NCBI GenBank assembly: GCA_027449865.1
Contig: DAIDKV010000148.1
Coordinates: 47,160-111,159 of the forward strand
DNA length: 64,000 nt
Origin: Planctomycetales bacterium
GTDB lineage: Bacteria > Planctomycetota > Planctomycetia > Isosphaerales > Isosphaeraceae
Direction of reading: 5' to 3'
The notes beneath the pieces were generated by a model. The model made no database searches. It was not told the DNA's origin and worked only from the letters and a program-made list of their open reading frames with translations. The position numbers were made by a program, and so were the translations under genes. Positions 25,280 to 34,333 of this stretch are shown one piece after another (position 1 is the first letter of the stretch; each line of letters starts with the position of its first letter).

Positions 25280-27307
25280 ATGCGTAAGATCCGACTGAAA
25301 TCGACGCCTGCCTCCCGGCTGGAGGAACACCTCCTCCGCGAGCTGAACGAACAGCAACGCGCGGCGGCTGCCGCGCCCGATGGCTACAACCTCATTCTCG
25401 CCGGGCCGGGATCGGGGAAGACCCGCGTCATCACCTATCGCGTCGCTTGCCTGATCGCAAGCGGTGTTCCGCCCGAGGCCATCATGCTCGTGACCTTCAC
25501 CCGGCGCGCCGCTCGGGAGATGGTCCATCGCCTCGACCCCCTCATCGGCGACCGCGCGGCAAGAGTCTGGGCCGGGACCTTTCACCATATCGGCAATCGC
25601 CTGCTCCGGCGGTCGGCCGCCCTTCTTGGCTACCGGCCCAACTTTACGATCCTCGACGGCGAGGACCAACTGGATTTGATCCGGCTGGCGATGGACGACG
25701 CCCAGATATCCGGGACCGGCAAGATGTCGCCCCGGCCCGCCGAGGTCTTGCACCTGATCAGCTTCGCCGCGAACATCCGACGGCCGATCGGCGAGGTCAT
25801 CGCCGATCGCCATCCCGACCTCGCCGAATGGGCCGAATCCATCGCGAAGGTCGGCCAGGCCTATGCCGCTCGCAAGCTCTCGTCCAACTGCATGGACTAT
25901 GATGACCTCCTCCTGCAATGGAGCCGACTGATCGACGAGTTCCCCGAGGAGCGTAAGCGGCAAGCCTCCTTGTTCCGGCACCTTCTCATCGACGAGATGC
26001 AGGACACCAACGCCGTCCAGGTCAAAATCCTGGAACAGCTAGCGGAGTCGGGCGCGGGAAACCTGACCGCCGTTGGCGACGATGCGCAGTCGATCTACAA
26101 ATTCCGGGGTGCCAATTACGACAACATCCTCCAGTTTGCCGATCGACACCCTGGCGCCGGGATCTTTCGGCTGGAGATCAACTACCGGTCGACGCCCCAA
26201 ATCGTCGCGCTCACACGGGCCTCGATCGCCCATAACCAGACAGGCTTCCCGAAAGAACTGCAATCCGCCCGGTCCGACGGCGTCCTCCCATTGGTCGTCT
26301 CGGCCGACGACGCCTATGACGAATCCGCCTTCCTCTGCGACCAGATCCTCGATCAGCGCGACCGAGGGCTCGCCCTCGGCGAGATGGCCGTCCTCTATCG
26401 GAACCACTACGACAGCATCCTGCTCCAGGGCGAGCTGCTGGCGCGTGGGATTCCTTATACAATCCGAAGCGGCCTTCGGTTCTTCGAGCAGGCGCATATC
26501 AAGGACGTGCTGGCCCACCTGCGAATCGTCGTCAACCCGCGCGACGAGGCGTCCTGGCGGCGGCTCCTGCTCCTGATTCCGGGGGTTGGGCCCGCAAAGG
26601 CGTCGGCGCTCTTCGATTTGCTGGCGAAAAGCGACAATCCGACCGCGGCGATCGAGTCGGCCGGTGCGATGGCGATTCTCCCGCCTCGGAGCAAGGGCTT
26701 TTTCGCCGGGTTCGTCGCCGATCTCCGCAAGCTCCGGGCGACCGATCCTGAGTCGCATCCGGCCGCGGCCATCGGGGCCATCCTCAAGGGAGGTTATCCG
26801 AGCGTCGTGAAGCAGAAGTACGAGCGGCCCGAAAACCGGATCGCCGATATCGAGCAGTTTGCCCTGCTGGCCGACAAGTATGAAAGCCTCGATCGGCTGA
26901 TCGCCGATCTGATCCTCGCCGGGGATATCTACGGAATGGACACCGTCTCGACCGAGGAGCCGAAGGACGTCCTGGTCCTCAGCACGATCCACCAGGCGAA
27001 GGGGCTGGAGTGGTCGCACGTCTTCATCCCGAGGATGGTCGAGGAAAGTTTCCCGCACCGCCGGGCCATTGAGGAACCGGGCGGCGAGGAGGAGGAACGG
27101 CGGATCTTTTACGTCGGGATCAGCCGGGCCCGCGACGAACTGACGATCAGCTACCCGCTCTGCCTCCCAAGAGGAGCTCGCGGACCGGTCGTCTTCACAA
27201 CGCCAAGCCGGTTCCTTACCGAGCTTGAACCGTCTCTCTACGAGAGGGCGCAGGTGGAATCGTCGGCCGGAGCCGGCTCGGGCGGCTCATGGCCGAGACT
27301 CGCCTGA
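25280..27307 (+). CDS. UvrD/Rep-family ATP-dependent DNA helicase
   Basis: A 675-residue superfamily 1A 3'-5' helicase. Motifs in order: Q motif LNEQQRAAAAA, I AGPGSGKTRVI, Ia VTFTRRAAREM, II LLIDEMQDTN (usual DEFQDTN, so the Phe is Met), III VGDDAQSIYKFRGA, IV LEINYRSTPQI, V VLSTIHQAKGLEWSHVFIP and VI EERRIFYVGISRARDELTISYP. Length is close to PcrA/UvrD/Rep but the C-terminal tail is short and lacks an obvious RNA-polymerase or MutL-binding region. It is expected to unwind DNA in repair or replication restart. The next gene begins 34 bases after its stop. Confidence 0.92.
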   Translation: MRKIRLKSTPASRLEEHLLRELNEQQRAAAAAPDGYNLILAGPGSGKTRVITYRVACLIASGVPPEAIMLVTFTRRAAREMVHRLDPLIGDRAARVWAGTFHHIGNRLLRRSAALLGYRPNFTILDGEDQLDLIRLAMDDAQISGTGKMSPRPAEVLHLISFAANIRRPIGEVIADRHPDLAEWAESIAKVGQAYAARKLSSNCMDYDDLLLQWSRLIDEFPEERKRQASLFRHLLIDEMQDTNAVQVKILEQLAESGAGNLTAVGDDAQSIYKFRGANYDNILQFADRHPGAGIFRLEINYRSTPQIVALTRASIAHNQTGFPKELQSARSDGVLPLVVSADDAYDESAFLCDQILDQRDRGLALGEMAVLYRNHYDSILLQGELLARGIPYTIRSGLRFFEQAHIKDVLAHLRIVVNPRDEASWRRLLLLIPGVGPAKASALFDLLAKSDNPTAAIESAGAMAILPPRSKGFFAGFVADLRKLRATDPESHPAAAIGAILKGGYPSVVKQKYERPENRIADIEQFALLADKYESLDRLIADLILAGDIYGMDTVSTEEPKDVLVLSTIHQAKGLEWSHVFIPRMVEESFPHRRAIEEPGGEEEERRIFYVGISRARDELTISYPLCLPRGARGPVVFTTPSRFLTELEPSLYERAQVESSAGAGSGGSWPRLA

Positions 27308-27341
27308 CCGCCGAGGGGCTCAACGCCCAGGATGGGACGCG

Positions 27342-28400
27342 ATGGATCCGCCCGAATCTCCCCCACGATGGATCGAGCCAAACGACGGGCCCGACTGGCT
27401 CGCCGAGATCATCGAACGACTCGAAGAGAATCCAGCCGAATCTCGGCCGGCATTCGAAGCGCTCGCCGGCCTCGACGACGAAACCCGCGCCTCGGTCGCC
27501 GAGGCCCTCTCTCCCTTCGCCGATCGAGAGGGCGTGCGCGACCTGCTCGCCCTGCTCGACGTCGGAATCCGCTCGACCCCCGCGATCCGATCGGCCGACG
27601 AGTCGCGGGCCGTCGACCAGCTCGATCCCAAAATCCGACGATCGCTCGTCACCGAGGTCGACGGCGAGGGACGCGCCACCATCGTGATCGCAACGGTCGA
27701 CGACCTCGGCCGTCGACAGACCGCCGCCTTCCTCTGCGACCTCAGACGCGGCCTGCTCGACGCGGTCGGCGAGTCCGACGACGGCGACCCAGTCGCCCTC
27801 GGACTCTTCGAGGAGTGGGAAGCGCGGGCCGAGGGCCGGGCCATCGCCGATGTCCCCGAGCTGGCCGCCCGTTTCCTCATCGGTTGCGCCCGCCTCTGCG
27901 ACCCAGAAATCCCCAAATCCGTCCGCGACTGGCTCGAAGCCACCCTGGGCTCCTCGGAATGGGCCACGAACCCCGGCGCCACGCTCCCCGGGCCCGACCT
28001 CGACCCGGTCGCCCACGATCGAATCGCCGAGGGTGCCGAACGCGTCCTCGACGCCTGCCCCGACTGGCTCGATCGGTCGCCCCTCACCCGAGAACTCGCG
28101 CTGGAAATCGCCCTCCGCGAAGGCTCCCCTGCTCCCGATCCCGCCCGAGACGCCGGCGCCTATCGCTACCTCTTCGAGCACGTCTTCCTCAATCGACTCG
28201 ATCTCTACGCCCGAATGCTCCTCTGGATGGGATGGCTCTGGCGGGCCTCCGGACGTGTCGAACTCGCCGATTCGGCCTTCGCGATGGCCGGTCAGCTCTC
28301 CGACCACCAGTACGCCGTTCCTTCGCACCCCTTCACCGTCGCGATCACCACACGGAGCCTCCGCGCGGCGCAGCCGTCGGCGCGCCTCGGCCGGTCGTGA
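27342..28400 (+). CDS. conserved hypothetical protein with HEAT-like N-terminus
   Basis: A 352-residue protein that I cannot assign. The start is ATG at 27342, where the sequence first looks like protein (DPPESPPRWIEPNDGPDWLAEI); upstream codons overlap the helicase gene. Residues 20-80 (LEENPAESRPAFEALAGLDDETRASVAEAL) look like one or two HEAT/ARM-like helical pairs. The centre is an alpha/beta region with VEVDG-like strands and many acidic residues. The end contains an aromatic helix, RLDLYARMLLWMGWLWRASGRVELADSAF, which resembles a TPR-like helix. There are no Cys-rich or catalytic motifs and no signal peptide. It lies 34 bases after the helicase stop, so it may be co-transcribed with it. 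Confidence 0.7.
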   Translation: MDPPESPPRWIEPNDGPDWLAEIIERLEENPAESRPAFEALAGLDDETRASVAEALSPFADREGVRDLLALLDVGIRSTPAIRSADESRAVDQLDPKIRRSLVTEVDGEGRATIVIATVDDLGRRQTAAFLCDLRRGLLDAVGESDDGDPVALGLFEEWEARAEGRAIADVPELAARFLIGCARLCDPEIPKSVRDWLEATLGSSEWATNPGATLPGPDLDPVAHDRIAEGAERVLDACPDWLDRSPLTRELALEIALREGSPAPDPARDAGAYRYLFEHVFLNRLDLYARMLLWMGWLWRASGRVELADSAFAMAGQLSDHQYAVPSHPFTVAITTRSLRAAQPSARLGRS

Positions 28401-28503
28401 GCAACAGGCCCTCCTTCGAAATCCAACGAGCCCGGGGCGGCGACTCTCGGGCGATCGCCGCAGACCCGGGCTCCGAAAGGCAGGAGCGGACTTCAACCTG
28501 AGG

Positions 28504-28626
28504 TCACTTCTTGGCGGCCTTCGGCGCAGCCTTGACCTCGGCAGCGGGCTTGGCGGCCGGCTTCTTCGCGGCGCCCTTCTTCTCGTCAGCCTTCTTCTTC
28601 TTTGCGGTGTCGCGTGCGTCGCCCAT
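28504..28626 (-). CDS. 40-residue Lys/Ala/Pro-rich basic peptide
   Basis: A very small gene that codes for 40 residues: GDARDTAKKKKADEKKG followed by repeats of AAKKPAAKPAAE and KAAPKAAKK. About one third of the residues are Lys. A very good ribosome binding site (GAGGAG, 8 bases before the ATG) supports this start; a longer in-frame start at 28890 gives an Arg/Pro-rich region with no protein-like pattern. The composition resembles the tails of histone H1 or bacterial H1-like proteins, which bind DNA or RNA without a fixed fold. That role is an inference only. Confidence 0.6.
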   Translation of the reverse strand: MGDARDTAKKKKADEKKGAAKKPAAKPAAEVKAAPKAAKK

Positions 28627-28973
28627 CGCTCGATACTCCTCGTGAACGTGGACCGAGTGGTCATCGCGGGAAATGGCTCGTCGCGCCCCATCAGGAACCG
28701 ACGACACCCTTAAGAATGACATCCCGATGCACAAGGGACAAGAGAGATTTTGACAGAATTGGATGTCCCGTTCGGTTCTCATCGGTCCCCGGGGAGATGG
28801 AGGCAGGTATCGATCGTGCGAGTCCCGAAAACCTGCGCGCGGATGCCGGAGAAAGGAGGGCCCGTCGACCTCAACATCGACGAGGATCACTCGACAATTA
28901 GCCCCCAGCGCGGGCGTCAGGAATCAAGTCCCTGACGCATACCGTCCGACTCGCCCGCCCCATCTCCCGGCGA
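28627..28973. other. 347-bp intergenic region
   Basis: Lies between the small basic-peptide gene and the response-regulator gene, both on the minus strand, so it should hold the promoter of the former. No promoter, RNA gene or repeat was recognised. Confidence 0.35.
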
Positions 28974-29405
28974 TCAGCAGACCGCCAGCAACCCCGTCGC
29001 CGTCCGATTCAGAACCCGAACCAGCGCGTCCACGTCGATCGGCTTCGACAGAAAATCATCCATCCCCGCCGCGAAACACGTCTCCTGGTCGTCCGCACTG
29101 GAATCGGCCGACATCCCAACGATCCGAGGCCCCGCGTCGTACGACCGTTCCTTCCGGATCTGCCGGGTCGCCGCGATCCCGTCCATCGTCGCCATCAGCA
29201 CGTCCATGAAGACCAGGTCGTAATCCTGCTCGCGAAGCCGCTCAACCGCCTCCCGGCCGTTTTCGACCACGTCGGCCGGGCATCGAAGCCATCGAAGCAC
29301 CAGCTCCAGCGCCCGGCGCGTCCCGGGATGATCGTCCACGATCAGAATCCTCAGCCGCCCTCGCCTCTCGACCGCCTCCTTCGACTGCAAATACGACTCG
29401 CGCAT
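28974..29405 (-). CDS. single-domain response regulator (CheY-like receiver)
   Basis: A 143-residue receiver domain with no output domain. Acidic pocket RILIVDDHPGT (Asp24, Asp25), phospho-acceptor Asp68 in YDLVFMDVLMATMDG, switch Ser in IVGMSADSSADD and Lys in DDFLSKPIDVDAL. The HPGTRR and MDVLMATMDGIAATRQIRKE patterns resemble receivers of hybrid histidine kinases. The start is ATG at 29405; an upstream ATG at 29465 lies almost at the predicted transcription start and would be leaderless. No kinase lies nearby, so its partner is elsewhere. It probably acts through protein-protein contact or in a phosphorelay. Confidence 0.82.
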   Translation of the reverse strand: MRESYLQSKEAVERRGRLRILIVDDHPGTRRALELVLRWLRCPADVVENGREAVERLREQDYDLVFMDVLMATMDGIAATRQIRKERSYDAGPRIVGMSADSSADDQETCFAAGMDDFLSKPIDVDALVRVLNRTATGLLAVC

Positions 29406-29472
29406 CGTTGCGGCCCCCCCTCCCACGTTTCTCTCACGCCCGACCCCTTCCTCGGGATCGTGCAATCGCTAT

Positions 29473-29500
29473 ATTATGCCGCTAAATCCCTGTCGAGCAA
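29473..29500 (-). promoter_or_regulatory. candidate promoter of the response-regulator gene
   Basis: On the minus strand TTGCTC (-35) and CATAAT (-10) are separated by 16 bases in a short A/T-rich stretch; the start of transcription would fall near 29465, about 60 bases before the chosen ATG. Confidence 0.4.
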
Positions 29501-29624
29501 AATAAGTTTCTGAAAAGAGTTTGAGGAGCCCACTTGGCGGCTTAATTTATCTGGCCGCGAAGTGGGCATCGCCTGGGGAGTTTGAGAGAGGAGCGGAATC
29601 GGGTGCCAGCGGCGCGCGCGGGGT

Positions 29625-30425
29625 TTACGGGTGGGCCTGGGACATCACGTGATCGAAGACGTCCTGGAAGGCGTCGGCGGCGATGCTGAATTCTCCGCGG
29701 AACGGGTTGTCCATGGCGGCGGTGAGGAAGATGAGCAGGCCGATAAAAACGGCCAGAACCGCGACGAGCAGCGCGTGCATCGCGAGGTTCTCCGTCCAGA
29801 AGAGGTACGTGAGCACGATATTCAGGATCGCGCCGATGAGAACCACGGCCCAGAGCGCGGCGGGCAGGCCGGTGGGAACAGCCTGAAGACGAAGCCGTCG
29901 CTGTTCCTGAACGGTGTCGAGCGAGCGAAGGACCTCCGCCTGGAGGATCTTGTGCCGCTCGGTGGTCGGCTCGAAGTTCATCACCTCGTCTTCGAGGCGG
30001 TCGAGCAGGGCGTCGCCGTCTTCCAGGGCGATGCCCTGCTTGTGGGCGGGCCATTCCTTGTCGATGACGACGCGGGTATAGTCGCGCATCATCCCTTCGA
30101 GACGGCCGCGGAGCGGCTGCGGATAACCGTCGAGGTCGCGGAAGAAGCTCGCGACCGCGGCGGCCTCGGTGCCCACGACACTGTCGATCTCCGAGTAGTT
30201 TTCCCACGTGGCCACCGCGATCAGGCCGAGGGCCAGACCATAAAACACGCCAATCCCGGCGAAAAAGTAGCTCACCATATCGTTGCAATCGCCCGAGGTC
30301 CCCAGCATCCGGCGGACCATCGGTCTCGTCACGTAAAGTCCGACGAGCGAGAATGTGACGAGAATGCCGACGATCAGGACGCCCAGCGTCCAGTTCGGCA
30401 TGTCGTAGATCCAGTAGAATGTCAT
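29625..30425 (-). CDS. DUF4239-family membrane protein (bestrophin-like)
   Basis: A 266-residue membrane protein. The start is ATG at 30425, preceded by CCAGGAGGGAG; further upstream the frame is not protein-like. It has four probable membrane helices, two near the N-terminus (WTLGVLIVGILVTFSLVGLYV and YFFAGIGVFYGLALGLIAVAT) and two near the C-terminus (LWAVVLIGAILNIVLTYLFW and HALLVAVLAVFIGLLIFLTAA), with a helical cytosolic region of about 110 residues between them. ENYSEIDSVVGTEAAAVASFFRD and MDNPFRGEFSI are characteristic of DUF4239 proteins, which are related to bestrophin-like channels. Function is unproven. Confidence 0.82.
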   Translation of the reverse strand: MTFYWIYDMPNWTLGVLIVGILVTFSLVGLYVTRPMVRRMLGTSGDCNDMVSYFFAGIGVFYGLALGLIAVATWENYSEIDSVVGTEAAAVASFFRDLDGYPQPLRGRLEGMMRDYTRVVIDKEWPAHKQGIALEDGDALLDRLEDEVMNFEPTTERHKILQAEVLRSLDTVQEQRRLRLQAVPTGLPAALWAVVLIGAILNIVLTYLFWTENLAMHALLVAVLAVFIGLLIFLTAAMDNPFRGEFSIAADAFQDVFDHVMSQAHP

Positions 30426-30630
30426 CGCGGCTCCCTCCTGGTGGATCGGCATCAAACGGTTGGGGAGGGACGATACCGATTTCGAACCGGCGCGACCAGT
30501 CGAACCTGGCGTACCGTCGGTTTGCCGTTCCTCCAGCGCGGTCCCGCGGGCTACGATGGTTGACCTCGAACGCGGGCGCCGAGGGTCGGTCCCGCATGAT
30601 CCTCTCGACCGGATCGGTGGTCCCGAATCG

Positions 30631-33486
30631 ATGTCCAGCGATAGCCCCGCCGCCGAGGCACCAGGAGCCCGGTCCGATATCGAGCCCGAGGCGAACCGGC
30701 CCAACCTTCCCAGTGACCCGCACCCCCGGCCGATGGCGGTCCTCGCCGATGCCGGGCTCGTCGCACTCTTCCTGACGCTGACTTTCCTACTCGGCGTTTT
30801 TCCAGTGAAGGATGCCGACATCTTCTGGCATCTCAGAACCGGCCAACTGATCCGCGAGTCGGGACACGTCCCTCGGGTCGACATCTTCACCTACACGCGT
30901 GAGGGCGTTCCCTGGATCGACCTGCACTGGATCTTCCAGATCGCCGTGAGCTGGCTTTACGAACGCGGCGGCGCTCTCGCGATGAACCTGGCGAAGTGCG
31001 TCGTCACCTGCGTGGCCGTCCTGATCCTCCTCACGAATCGACGTCGAGACTGGCCGATCTGGGCGGCCGTCCTGGCCTGGCTGCCGGCGCTCTTTGTGCT
31101 GGGCGGGCGGATGTACGTCCGGCCCGAGACCCTCTCGCTCCTCTATCTCTCGATCTTCCTGGCCGTGCTCACCCGGTGGGACCGGAATCCCTGGCTGGTG
31201 ATGATCCTCCCGGTCGTGCAGGTGATCTGGGTGAACTCGCACGGACTTTTTGTGCTGGGGCCGATCATCCTGGCAATGGCGATGATCGACGCCGCGATCC
31301 GGCCGAGGCAACTCGCCGGCGGACCCGCTCGATGGTGGCGTATCGCCGGCTACGGCGCCCTGGCGACGGGGATCGCCTGCCTGCTGAATCCCTACGGAAT
31401 CCGAGGGGCCGTCTACCCGATCGAGCTGGCCGGAACGATGACCAGTCCCGTCTTCTCCGAGCACGTCGCCGAGCTGACACCGATCCCGATGTTCATTCGT
31501 TCGGCGGGACTTGGCAACCTCCCGTTGCAACTGCACCTCCTGACGATGCTCCTCGGCGCCCTGAGCTTCCTCATCCCGATGATCGCCTGGTCGTTCGGAG
31601 TTCGCTCCGGCGGTGGAAAACCGACACCGGCGCTGGAGCCTCCGGGCGCCTCGCCAGGCCGGCGAAAGTCCAGGGCCGACACTCGACCGAAGTCACCGGG
31701 CAAGAAGAAGAAAGCGAAATCGGCCGAGTTGCCGGTTCCCGCGATCAGCCCCACGTCCTCGGGCTGGCGGCTCAGCTTGTTCCGACTATTGCTCTTCGTG
31801 GCGTTCAGCTACCTGAGCCTCAAGGCGACGCGGAACAGCCATCAATTCGCGGCGGTGGTCGGTTCGATCACGGCCTGGAACCTGGCCGAATGGGCCGGGT
31901 CGCTCCGAGCCCGACGCGCCGGAAGCTCCGACTTCCGGGAGACCACGCGATCCATTCTGATCCCGAGGCTGGCGGCTGGTCTGGCGGTGGTCGGGGCCAT
32001 CGCCTGGGTCGGCTCAGGCGTCTTCTACCGAATGACCGGCGAGGGACGGACGCTGCATCTCGGCGAGGAGCCGGTCTTCTTCGCCCACGACGCCGCGAAA
32101 CTCTGCGGACGGCCCGAGATGCCCTCGAAGTTCCTCAGCTTCCACAACGGCCATGCCTCGCTCTTCGAATTCTACAACGGACCCGAGCGCAAGGTTTACA
32201 CCGATCCGCGCCTGGAGGTCGCCGGGGCGGAGCTGTTCCGCGAATACGTCGAGCTGAACGAGTCGATCGACCGGAACGACCGCGGATGGCCCCAGGCGCT
32301 CGACCGGATCGGTCGGCCCTCGGTGATGATCGACCACGAGAACAACTGGTCGACCGAGGCGTCGATGCTCGCCAGTGACCACTGGCGGTGCGTCTGGTTC
32401 GGGCCGATCGTGGGTGTCTTCGTCCACGACTCGGCGACGGAGGCGGTCCGTCAGCACGCCGTCGACTTCGCCGCTCGCCACTTCCGGCCCGACGACACCT
32501 CGCGAACCCGAACACCGGCCGAGCACGCCACGCTGGCGAAGGCGTTTCGAAGCCTGGTCGGAAAGCTCCCCGCTTACCGGGTCGAGCTGGTCCATCCGCT
32601 GGTCTGGAACGGGATCGACGCCTGCCGGGCTCTGATCGCGTCGGACCCGAGAACGGACGTCGGCTGGCGCATGCTGGGACAGATCCTGATCGACCGCGAG
32701 CCCGCACCCGCGCCTCCGGCGAGTCCGCGCTACCGGCTCCCGTTCGACCCCGTGCTGGACCTCTCGCTGGTTCGCGCGACGGCCGCGATGAAGCGGGCGC
32801 TTGAGGTCGACCCGAACGAGCTCGTCACGCTCTTCCGCCTGGAGGATAGCTTCTCCCGACGAGCGATGACCGACGAGACGATCCGAACGATCGATCGCCT
32901 GATTCCCGTCGCGGCTCGGAATCCCAAGCCGGCGGTTCTCGGCTTCCTGGAGGAGCTCAAAAGGAAACGCGAGGCGTATCGATCCTCGCTGGGCCCTCCG
33001 GTCGCGATCGAGTGGCACAACATGGCCGAACTCGACCGGGTGATCACGCGGTTACTCGCGGCAGGTCGAGTGCGCGAGACCCTGGACGTGATGGAACGCG
33101 CCCATCCGCCGGATCGGGCGCCCTGGGAGGCTCTCGATCGAATGGCGAGCCTGCACCTGCATCTTGGCGAGCCGGCCGAGGCGCGGGCCCTCTGGGAGCG
33201 TGGGCTCCCCGAGGCTCCAGATCCTGCGATCGCACAGGCCCGGATCGCCGTCACCTATCTGGCCGAGACCAATTTGGAGGCGGCTCGGACGGCCTATCGC
33301 CGGGCGCTGGAATCGCGGCCGGCGCTTTTCGAGGCATGTTACGGTCTCGCGGTCCTGGAGCAGGACGCCGGCGATGCGAGGTCGGCGTATGAGATGGCGA
33401 CGAGGGCCGCCGCGGCCGCGGGGGATTCTCGATCGCGAGAGGCAGCCGCCGCGATCGTCCGCGATGTGGAGCGGTTCGCCCGGTGA
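30631..33486 (+). CDS. large membrane protein with C-terminal TPR-like repeats
   Basis: A 951-residue protein. The start is uncertain; ATG at 30631 is chosen because the residues before it look random. The first 40 residues are Pro/Asp-rich. About ten membrane helices follow in residues 45-460, with conserved pieces KDADIFWHLRTGQLIRESG, RVDIFTYTREGVPWIDLHW, GGRMYVRPETLSLLYLSIF and WVNSHGLFVLGP, as in GT-C-type or O-antigen-polymerase-like planctomycete membrane proteins. A cytosolic Lys-rich loop (RRKSRADTRPKSPGKKKKAKS) splits the membrane part. The C-terminal 400 residues are soluble and end in TPR-like helices (RARIA-type segments ... LAETNLEAARTAYRRAL). It might act on cell-surface glycans, but no catalytic residue is identified. 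Confidence 0.7.
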   Translation: MSSDSPAAEAPGARSDIEPEANRPNLPSDPHPRPMAVLADAGLVALFLTLTFLLGVFPVKDADIFWHLRTGQLIRESGHVPRVDIFTYTREGVPWIDLHWIFQIAVSWLYERGGALAMNLAKCVVTCVAVLILLTNRRRDWPIWAAVLAWLPALFVLGGRMYVRPETLSLLYLSIFLAVLTRWDRNPWLVMILPVVQVIWVNSHGLFVLGPIILAMAMIDAAIRPRQLAGGPARWWRIAGYGALATGIACLLNPYGIRGAVYPIELAGTMTSPVFSEHVAELTPIPMFIRSAGLGNLPLQLHLLTMLLGALSFLIPMIAWSFGVRSGGGKPTPALEPPGASPGRRKSRADTRPKSPGKKKKAKSAELPVPAISPTSSGWRLSLFRLLLFVAFSYLSLKATRNSHQFAAVVGSITAWNLAEWAGSLRARRAGSSDFRETTRSILIPRLAAGLAVVGAIAWVGSGVFYRMTGEGRTLHLGEEPVFFAHDAAKLCGRPEMPSKFLSFHNGHASLFEFYNGPERKVYTDPRLEVAGAELFREYVELNESIDRNDRGWPQALDRIGRPSVMIDHENNWSTEASMLASDHWRCVWFGPIVGVFVHDSATEAVRQHAVDFAARHFRPDDTSRTRTPAEHATLAKAFRSLVGKLPAYRVELVHPLVWNGIDACRALIASDPRTDVGWRMLGQILIDREPAPAPPASPRYRLPFDPVLDLSLVRATAAMKRALEVDPNELVTLFRLEDSFSRRAMTDETIRTIDRLIPVAARNPKPAVLGFLEELKRKREAYRSSLGPPVAIEWHNMAELDRVITRLLAAGRVRETLDVMERAHPPDRAPWEALDRMASLHLHLGEPAEARALWERGLPEAPDPAIAQARIAVTYLAETNLEAARTAYRRALESRPALFEACYGLAVLEQDAGDARSAYEMATRAAAAAGDSRSREAAAAIVRDVERFAR

Positions 33487-33514
33487 CCGGTCCGCCGGAG
33501 GGGGTCAGGACCGG
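33487..33514. terminator. hairpin after the membrane-protein gene
   Basis: CCGGTCC and GGACCGG arms with a 14-base loop lie just beyond the stop, between convergent genes. No T-run follows, so termination is uncertain. Confidence 0.4.
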
Positions 33515-33552
33515 ACGAATCGCTCGCGCTTGGAGGGTCCGTTCGATCCGGG

Positions 33553-33924
33553 TCAGGCCTTGACCTTGACCGGCTTCTCGCGGGAGGTCTTCCAGTCCTG
33601 GTAGAGCGACTTCAGCTCGTCGGCCGTGACGCCGCCGTGATCCTCGCCCGAGTCCCAGCGCTGCATCAGTTCCTTGTGACGATCGCGGAGCGGCCCGCGC
33701 GGGAGGAACTTGCCGTGGAACTTCTTGAGGAACTTCAGCCGGGGATCGGCTGGGGGACGCGGTTCGGCCTTGGCCTTCTCCTTCGCCTCGGCCGCCGCGA
33801 CTTCCTTGGCCGCCGCCTCCTCGGGCGATGGCTTCTCGGCCTTGGGCTTCGGCTTCTTCTCAGGGGCCGCCTGAGCGGCCGGCTTGGACTTCGGCTTGGC
33901 CTTCTCGGAATCGGACTTTGACAT
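33553..33924 (-). CDS. Lys/Ala/Pro-rich hypothetical protein
   Basis: A 123-residue basic protein. The first 60 residues are a low-complexity Lys/Ala/Pro/Glu region (for example KAKPKSKPAAQAAPEKKPKP and EVAAAEAKEKAKAEPRPPAD). The rest looks folded: RLKFLKKFHGKFLPRGPLRDRHKELMQRWD followed by VTADELKSLYQDWKTSREK. The C-terminal part could be a small helical domain; the tail region resembles linker histones or the KAP-rich ends of planctomycete DNA-binding proteins. No signal peptide. I do not recognise a family. It forms a single-gene unit convergent with the large membrane protein. Confidence 0.65.
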   Translation of the reverse strand: MSKSDSEKAKPKSKPAAQAAPEKKPKPKAEKPSPEEAAAKEVAAAEAKEKAKAEPRPPADPRLKFLKKFHGKFLPRGPLRDRHKELMQRWDSGEDHGGVTADELKSLYQDWKTSREKPVKVKA

Positions 33925-34037
33925 TCGACTTGACCTTACTGTTCCACTGGCTCATCACGGAACGGTCCGGACACTCCGGCCGCGGCACCTCCCGGCGCCA
34001 GACCGGGCCGGGCACACTCGGGACCGATCGAAATCGC

Positions 34038-34333
34038 GCTCGCCTTCGATCGGCGCAAGGGCCGACCGCCCCGGGGCGAATCGGTCGAGACAGTTTAATG
34101 CAAGGGCCGGGCGGTTGGCAAGCGCGGCCGGCCAGGGGCTCAGCGCGTCGCTTCCTGGCCAGTCGCGGGACGGAGCGGCCTGATCCGCCAGACGTGCGAA
34201 CCTGGCAAGGCCGGGTTGCTCGCCGCATGAAGTCCGGCCAGGGCCTGGGTACGCTCCCCTCGGTGCGATTCGAGGTTCCGAAGAACCTGGTCCGCCAGCC
34301 GGACAGCCTTCGATTCGCCCTAACCGTCGACAC
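34038..34333. repeat. direct repeat, copy A (about 296 bp)
   Basis: Aligned by eye with 39361-39653, this stretch shows long identical blocks in the same orientation, among them AAGGGCCGACCGCCCCGGGG, CTCAGCGCGTCGCTTCCTGG and CCTGGTCCGCCAGCCGGAC. Copy B covers the last 60-odd codons of the Gfo/Idh/MocA gene and about 100 bases downstream of it. Copy A has no intact gene. Confidence 0.75.

Noticed and set aside
28627..28890. Longer version of the 40-residue basic peptide (128 residues)
   Set aside because: The extra N-terminal part is not protein-like and the internal ATG has the better ribosome binding site.
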